A stretch of 64,000 nucleotides of DNA from an uncultured Rivibacter sp. GTDB taxonomy: Bacteria; Pseudomonadota; Gammaproteobacteria; Burkholderiales; Burkholderiaceae. The translations under genes and the position numbers were made by a program. Under the pieces are notes generated by a model that worked only from the letters and a program-made list of their open reading frames with translations, had not been told where the DNA came from and ran no database searches. The DNA lies in NCBI GenBank assembly GCA_946481025.1, contig CAMLNA010000008.1, positions 1 through 64,000 of the forward strand, read 5' to 3'. Position 1 is the first letter of the stretch; each line of letters begins with the position of its first letter. This document shows, one piece after another, positions 59,441-64,000 of the stretch.

Positions 59441-59598
59441 TCTACTCCCTCGCTGCTGCTCTGGTTCGCTGCTGCGGTTTGTGGCGGTGGTGGCGCGCTG
59501 AGGCAGGGGCCAACAATCGAAACGCTGGGCGACATCTCGTCGATACGTTCGCCTTCCACACTGAGGCTTCCCAATGAAGCGAATGAAGGAAGGTTCCG

Positions 59599-60036
59599 AT
59601 GATGATGACTCCCGAGCAGACCGCGCTGGTGCAGGACAGCTTTGCGCGCGTGGCGCCGATCGCGCCGCAGGCGGCGGCGATCTTCTATGACAAGCTGTTC
59701 GCGGCCGATCCGTCGTTGCGGTCGATGTTCCGCGGTGACATGACGGAGCAGGGCGAGGCGCTGATGCGCATGATCGCGGCCGCCGTGCGCACGCTGGACC
59801 AGCCCGAGCACCTGGTGCCGGTGCTGCGCAACCTCGGCCGCCGGCACGACGCCTACGGGGTGAAGCCGCAGCACTACGACACGGTGGGCCGTGCGCTGAT
59901 CGCCACGCTCGAGCAGGGGCTGGGCCCGGCCTTCGACCTGCCCACGCGGGCCGCCTGGGTCGCGATGTACACGATGGTCAGCCGCACCATGCAGGCGGCC
60001 GTGCCGCAGCAGGAACCGATGGCCGCGGCCGCCTGA
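59599..60036 (+). CDS. Single-domain haemoglobin (Vitreoscilla-type globin)
   Basis: A 145-aa globin. The proximal histidine is in NLGRRHDAYGV (about residue 83), and the distal-side EQGEALMRMI and PHYDTV-like QHYDTVGRAL fit bacterial single-domain and flavohaemoglobin globins. No reductase domain follows. Likely binds O2 or NO in the cytosol. Three ATG codons in a row (59599, 59602, 59605) can serve as start; GAAGGA lies 11-17 nt upstream. It is convergent with a PAS-kinase gene, 13 bp apart. Confidence 0.88.
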   Translation: MMMTPEQTALVQDSFARVAPIAPQAAAIFYDKLFAADPSLRSMFRGDMTEQGEALMRMIAAAVRTLDQPEHLVPVLRNLGRRHDAYGVKPQHYDTVGRALIATLEQGLGPAFDLPTRAAWVAMYTMVSRTMQAAVPQQEPMAAAA

Positions 60037-60049
60037 GCGGCAGCGCGGT

Positions 60050-62083
60050 TCAGGCCTGCGGCTGGGGCGCCGGAGCCGGCGCCTCCAGGCAGGCAAACAC
60101 ATGCTGCAGCAGCTCGGCCGGGGCGAACGGCTTCTCGATGCAGGTGCAGCCGGTCTCCTGGAGGAACTCGCGCGCGCCGGTGGACAAGGTGTCACCGGTG
60201 ACGAACACGAAGCGGCGGGCCAGGGCCGGATGCCGCTCGCAGCACAGGCGCCACAGGCCCGGGCCGTCCATGCCGGGCATGCGCAGGTCGCACACGACCG
60301 CGTCGAAACGCGCCTCCTGCAGCAGCTCCAGCGCCACTTCGCCGGACTCGGCCGTGGCCACCTCGATCTGCTGGGCCTCGAGCACTTCGCGCAGCAGGTC
60401 GCACAGCTGGGGCTCGTCGTCCACCACCAGCACGCGCCACACCGACATGTCGGTGTCGAGCGCCAGCAGCGGCGGCGGCTCGGGCGCCAGCGCCTCGGTT
60501 GCTGCCACCGGAATGCTCAGCCGGAAGCTGGCACCGGTGTCGAACGGGCAGCGCTCTTCGAGCGCGAGCTCGCCACCGTGCTCGCGTGCGACCGAGCGCG
60601 ACACCGCGAGCCCCAGGCCCGTGCCGGCGCCTTCGGGCTTGGTCGTGTAGAACGGATCGAAGATGCGCGGGCGGTGCTCGGCGGCGACGCCCGGGCCGTT
60701 GTCCGCCACCCGCAGCCACACCCGCGGCGTGCGGTTCGGCCGCGTGGCCTCCACGCCGGTTTCGACCCGCAGCACACGCGGCGGCCCGCAGGCCCCCAGC
60801 GCCTGCTGCGCATTCACGAGCAGGTTGAGCACGACCTGGCCGATCTGGTCGGCATCGGCCACCACCTCGGGCAGGCCTTCGGCCAGGCGCAGGTCCACCA
60901 CTATGCCGCTGGTGCGCAGGTTGTACTGCAGCAGGTCCACCGCGCCGCGCACCATGTCGTTGACCTGCACCGGCGCACGGACCCCCGGCTTCTGCCGCGC
61001 CATCGACAAGAAGGTGCGCACGATGCGCCCGCATCGTTCGGCCGCCTCGCGGATGCTGGCCGCGTCGGCCTGCAGCACCGGGTCGCGGCACTTCGACTCC
61101 AGCAGGCTGGCGCGCCCCATCACGATGGCCAGCGGATTGTTCAGTTCGTGGGCCACGCCGGCCAGCAGGCTGCCCATGGCGGTGAGCTTCTCGCTCTGCC
61201 GCAGCGCCTCGCGCTGGCGCTCGATCTCGCGCGCGGCCTGGCGGCGGTCGGTGAGGTCGCTCAGCGACGCGGTGAAATGGTCCTGCCCTTCCACCTCGGT
61301 GCGCCACAGCACCATCTCCACCGGGAACTCGGTGCCGTCGGCGCGCAGCGCCTCGATCTCCATGCGCTTGCCGAGCACGTGTGCCTCCCCACCCGCACCG
61401 ATGCGGCGCATGCCGGCGATGTGCGCGGCGCGAAAGCGCTCGGGAACGATGAGGTCGGACACCAGCTGCCCGATCACCGCCTCGCGGGCATGGCCGAACA
61501 TGGTTTCGGCCGCGGGGTTGAACTCGACGACGCGGCCGGCCGCGTCGGTGGAGATGAGCGCGACCAGCGCGTGGTCGACGATGGAGGACTTGAGCAGCTC
61601 GGTGGCCTGCAGCTGTGCGAGCCGCGCCTGCAGTTCCATCTCGTGGTGCTTCAGCTCGGTGAGGTCGCGGTTGAAGGCGAGGATGGCGCTCACCGGCTGG
61701 CCGGGCGCAGCATAGGGCCGCACCGTTTCCTGCACGTAGCGGCGGCCCTGCGCGGGGTAGTCGCGCCAGCCCTCCCAGCGCATGGACTCGCCGGCCATGA
61801 TGCGGTCGATCACCGGGCGGTACAGCGCGAAGGCCTCCTCGCCGACCACCTCGGCCACCGTGCGCCCGAGCACCTGGCCGGCCTCCAGCCCCATGAAGCT
61901 CAGGAACTCGTGGTTGACGTAGACGTAGCGGAAGGCGGTGTTCACCGCCACCACGCGGCCGGGCACGCTGTCGAGCACCGCCTTGAGCATGCCCAGGTCG
62001 GGCACCGGCAGCTCGGTGGTGTCGCCCACGCCCGGCGCCACCGGGTGCAGGAAGGACGGCAGGCCGGGCGCGCGGTCGCTCAT
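60050..62083 (-). CDS. Soluble PAS-PAS hybrid histidine kinase with C-terminal receiver
   Basis: 677 aa with no obvious membrane segment. PAS 1 (about 30-140; VNTAFRYVYVNHEFLSFMGL), PAS 2 (about 155-270; FNPAAETMFGHAREAVIGQL), a short coiled coil, a HisKA domain with phospho-His in GVAHELNNPLAIVMG (about residue 310), HATPase (VRVADNGPGV..., GTGLGLAVS) and a receiver domain with Asp in VVCDLRMPGMDG (about 598). The ATG at 62083 overlaps the response-regulator stop (ATGA). The signal is unknown; PAS domains may hold haem, flavin or a small ligand, and a globin gene is adjacent. Confidence 0.92.
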   Translation of the reverse strand: MSDRAPGLPSFLHPVAPGVGDTTELPVPDLGMLKAVLDSVPGRVVAVNTAFRYVYVNHEFLSFMGLEAGQVLGRTVAEVVGEEAFALYRPVIDRIMAGESMRWEGWRDYPAQGRRYVQETVRPYAAPGQPVSAILAFNRDLTELKHHEMELQARLAQLQATELLKSSIVDHALVALISTDAAGRVVEFNPAAETMFGHAREAVIGQLVSDLIVPERFRAAHIAGMRRIGAGGEAHVLGKRMEIEALRADGTEFPVEMVLWRTEVEGQDHFTASLSDLTDRRQAAREIERQREALRQSEKLTAMGSLLAGVAHELNNPLAIVMGRASLLESKCRDPVLQADAASIREAAERCGRIVRTFLSMARQKPGVRAPVQVNDMVRGAVDLLQYNLRTSGIVVDLRLAEGLPEVVADADQIGQVVLNLLVNAQQALGACGPPRVLRVETGVEATRPNRTPRVWLRVADNGPGVAAEHRPRIFDPFYTTKPEGAGTGLGLAVSRSVAREHGGELALEERCPFDTGASFRLSIPVAATEALAPEPPPLLALDTDMSVWRVLVVDDEPQLCDLLREVLEAQQIEVATAESGEVALELLQEARFDAVVCDLRMPGMDGPGLWRLCCERHPALARRFVFVTGDTLSTGAREFLQETGCTCIEKPFAPAELLQHVFACLEAPAPAPQPQA

Positions 62084-62814
62084 CGGGGGATGAACACGTA
62101 GCCCACGCCGCGCACGGTTTTCAGCACCTCGGGCTTGTCGGGGTTGCGTTCGATCTTGCGGCGCAGCCGCATCACCCGCAGGTCGATCGAGCGGTCGAAC
62201 ACGTCCCAGCCGCGGTTGTGCGCCTGCTCCATGATCTGGTCGCGGTTGAGCGGGCGGTTCGGGTGCTGCGCAAACAGCGCCAGCAGGTCGAATTCGGCCG
62301 ACGTGATGGCGATGTCCAGCCCGTCGGGGCCGAGCAGGCGGCGCTGCTCGAGGTCGAGCGTGCAGGCGCCGAAGGCCACGCGCTGGGCGGTGTCGGTGGG
62401 TGCGGCGGCGCTGGCGCTCGCGCTGGCGGCGCCAGCCGCCACCGAGAGCCGTCGCAGCACCGCGCGCACGCGCGCCAGCAGCTCCCGCAGCTCGAACGGC
62501 TTGGGCAGGTAGTCGTCGGCGCCGACTTCGAGGCCGACCACGCGGTCCACCGAGTCGCCGGCGGTGGTGAGCATCAGCAGGCCCATCGCCGGGTGGCGCT
62601 CGCGCAGCCAGCGCGCCAGCGACAGCCCGTTTTCGCCGGGCATGTTGATGTCGAGCACCGCGACCGACGGCACGCCGCGGGCCACGCACGCGCGCGCCTG
62701 CTCGGCGCTTTCGGCGGTGTGCACCGCAAAGCCCTGGGCGCCGAAGTACTCGGCCAGCAGCGCCCGCAACTCGGGTTCGTCGTCCACCACCAGCAAGCTG
62801 GCCTGTCCCACCAT
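62080..62814 (-). CDS. OmpR-family response regulator
   Basis: 244 aa. Receiver domain (about 1-125) with acidic VVDDEPELRALL, the phospho-Asp in VAVLDINMPGENG (about residue 53), the Lys in ADDYLPKPFEL. An Ala-rich linker (about 128-150) leads to the winged-helix effector domain with ITSAEFDLLALFAQHP and IDLRVMRLRRKIE. The start at 62814 is the family start; open frame further upstream lacks similarity. Cognate of the kinase that overlaps it. Confidence 0.93.
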   Translation of the reverse strand: MVGQASLLVVDDEPELRALLAEYFGAQGFAVHTAESAEQARACVARGVPSVAVLDINMPGENGLSLARWLRERHPAMGLLMLTTAGDSVDRVVGLEVGADDYLPKPFELRELLARVRAVLRRLSVAAGAASASASAAAPTDTAQRVAFGACTLDLEQRRLLGPDGLDIAITSAEFDLLALFAQHPNRPLNRDQIMEQAHNRGWDVFDRSIDLRVMRLRRKIERNPDKPEVLKTVRGVGYVFIPR

Positions 62815-62900
62815 GGCGCCCCCCTCGTCGAGCCCGACAAGCGCCCGATCATGCCAGCGTCTGGCCGGCATGTGCCCGGGCGGCACCGGCGCCGGCAGCA

Positions 62901-63113
62901 TCAGGCCAGCTCCAGCAGGTCTTCGGCAAAGGCCTCGCTGCGAAAGACGACGGGGCGGGTGTCGTCCCAGGCCGGCATGGCCGCCGCCGGCTGCGACTGC
63001 CGCGGCGCGGCGGCGTCGCCTCCTCGGGCGGCGCGCAGCACGGCAAGCACCAGGTCCTTGCCGGCGGCGCGTTGCGGCAGCAGGGCGGAGAAGCGGGCGT
63101 CGATCAGGTTCAT
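62901..63113 (-). CDS. Small hypothetical protein, 70 aa
   Basis: MNLIDARFSALLPQRAAGKD leads into an Ala-rich helix and an acidic C-terminus (SEAFAEDLLELA). The start could also be the ATG at 63152 (13 residues longer). Ends 86 bp before the response regulator in the same direction, so it may be a third member of that operon. No family recognised. Coding is plausible from composition and spacing but not certain. Confidence 0.45.
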   Translation of the reverse strand: MNLIDARFSALLPQRAAGKDLVLAVLRAARGGDAAAPRQSQPAAAMPAWDDTRPVVFRSEAFAEDLLELA

Positions 63114-63301
63114 GGCAGCGGCCTCGGGTGTCTTGTATGGAGGAGCCGGCATGGTGCGCGCCGGCCGTATCACCGAGGTTTCGCGGCACCGCGGTTTTCG
63201 TTTCAATTGTTTGCGGGACCGCCGCTCGCGGCCGCTAGCACTCGGGCGTGCCGGCTGCCATTGAACCGTGGCACGGCGGTTGCACACTAAAACCGGTGAA
63301 A

Positions 63302-63336
63302 GGTCCTCTTGTTCTGGTGCTCGGGCACCGAGGACT
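63302..63336. other. Two-part hairpin upstream of the AAA+ ATPase gene
   Basis: An outer stem GGTCCTC/GAGGACT (63302-63308 with 63330-63336, one G-T pair) encloses an inner stem GGTGC-TCGG-GCACC (63316-63329). It could be the terminator or leader structure of the downstream gene, which begins 51 bp later. No T-run follows, so a terminator is unlikely. Confidence 0.4.
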
Positions 63337-63387
63337 TTGCTTCAATGGGCCATGCATTTGGCAGGGTGTCTTTTCGGAGGTTCGAGG

Positions 63388-64000
63388 ATGAGCACCACCA
63401 CCACCGATCTCGTTCCCGTGCAGCGGGCCGGCAGCGGCATACCGATCGCGCTGATGCGCAGCGTCTTCCGCGTGGGCGACGTCGAGCGCCGGCTGGAGAA
63501 GCTGCCCAACAAGGAACACGAGGGCCTGCGCGCCACCTACGAGCGCATGCTCGAGAAGGGCCCCGAGCGCTTCCAGGTCAAGCCTTCCGGGCTGCCGGCC
63601 ATGGAGCATCTGTACGACGAGCTGCCCAACTTCCACGAGGTGCTCGACGACGTGAAGCGCCAGCTCGCGCTGTGCCAGGACAGCCGCGACGCGCTCGAGA
63701 TCACGCCGATGCTGCTGCTGGGCCCGCCCGGGGTGGGCAAGACGCACTTCGCGCGCGAGATCGCGCAGCTGCTGGGCACCGGCATGGGTTTCGTCTCGAT
63801 GAGTTCGCTCACCGCGGGCTGGGTGCTGTCGGGCGCCTCGAGCCAATGGAAAGGCGCGCGCCCCGGCAAGGTGTTCGAAACGCTGGTCGACGGGCAATAC
63901 GCCAACCCGGTCATGGTGGTCGACGAGATCGACAAGACCAGCGGCGAGCAGACCTACGACCCGCTCGGCTCGCTGTACAGCCTGCTCGAGCACGACACCG
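63388..64000 (+). CDS. Lon-like AAA+ ATPase (runs off the right edge)
   Basis: The first 204 codons are present. It begins MSTTTTDLVPVQRAG; a helical region follows (about 20-90, ERRLEKLPNKEHEGLRATYE). The AAA+ core has Walker A LLGPPGVGKTHFAREI at about residue 112 and Walker B PVMVVDEIDKTS at about 174, then YDPLGSLYSLLE, reminiscent of the Lon ATPase module. Whether a protease or other domain follows is outside the window. GGAGG at 63376-63380 supports the ATG. It may be a protease-type or a stand-alone regulatory ATPase. Confidence 0.8.
   Translation, partial: MSTTTTDLVPVQRAGSGIPIALMRSVFRVGDVERRLEKLPNKEHEGLRATYERMLEKGPERFQVKPSGLPAMEHLYDELPNFHEVLDDVKRQLALCQDSRDALEITPMLLLGPPGVGKTHFAREIAQLLGTGMGFVSMSSLTAGWVLSGASSQWKGARPGKVFETLVDGQYANPVMVVDEIDKTSGEQTYDPLGSLYSLLEHDT

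Overview
The window looks like a high-GC beta-proteobacterial chromosome, most likely Burkholderiales near the Rubrivivax/Leptothrix/Methylibium/Piscinibacter group. The placement is an inference. It rests on base composition, the mla, pilMNOPQ-aroKB and gsp gene orders, a Porin_4-type porin, and an intergenic palindromic repeat after gspF of a style I recognise from this order. No rRNA, CRISPR array or complete tRNA was seen.

Positions 1-2395 are the right end of an integrated, plasmid-like element. They hold the start of a KfrA-type DNA-binding gene with a large palindromic operator, a 36-codon gene with a near-perfect ribosome binding site, a chain of RNA hairpins, a family of iteron-like repeats and a tyrosine integrase. 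The element ends at the 3' half of a tRNA-Pro(CGG) gene (attR). The restored tRNA and most of the element should lie to the left, outside the window.

From 2400 onward the sequence is chromosomal core. Blocks in order: (1) central sugar metabolism, tal-pgi-HAD phosphatase divergent from zwf-hexR, with two similar palindromes in the shared promoter region. (2) The complete mlaFEDACB phospholipid-transport operon. (3) gltBD glutamate synthase. (4) A lone REP-associated tyrosine transposase. (5) The operon pilMNOPQ - Ig-like lipoprotein - aroK - aroB - dgt, read leftward, with mrcA (PBP1A) divergent. (6) cyaY, lptM and lysA. (7) A dipeptide ABC transporter operon that carries two substrate-binding proteins and an M20 amidohydrolase. 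(8) A porin, coq7, an OsmC-like protein, a candidate small RNA and ilvA. (9) A CobT-family protein lacking the usual catalytic glutamates. (10) A type II secretion cluster, with gspC divergent from gspGHIJKLMN-DEF. (11) A haemoglobin, then a soluble PAS-PAS kinase/receiver hybrid with an OmpR-type regulator. (12) The start of a Lon-like AAA+ ATPase at the right edge.

Most operons are very compact, with repeated ATGA or GTGA stop/start overlaps that were used to choose start codons. The least explained stretches are the 440-1163 region of the integrated element, the 44.9 kb small-RNA candidate, the CobT variant and the Ig-like lipoprotein inside the pil-aro operon.
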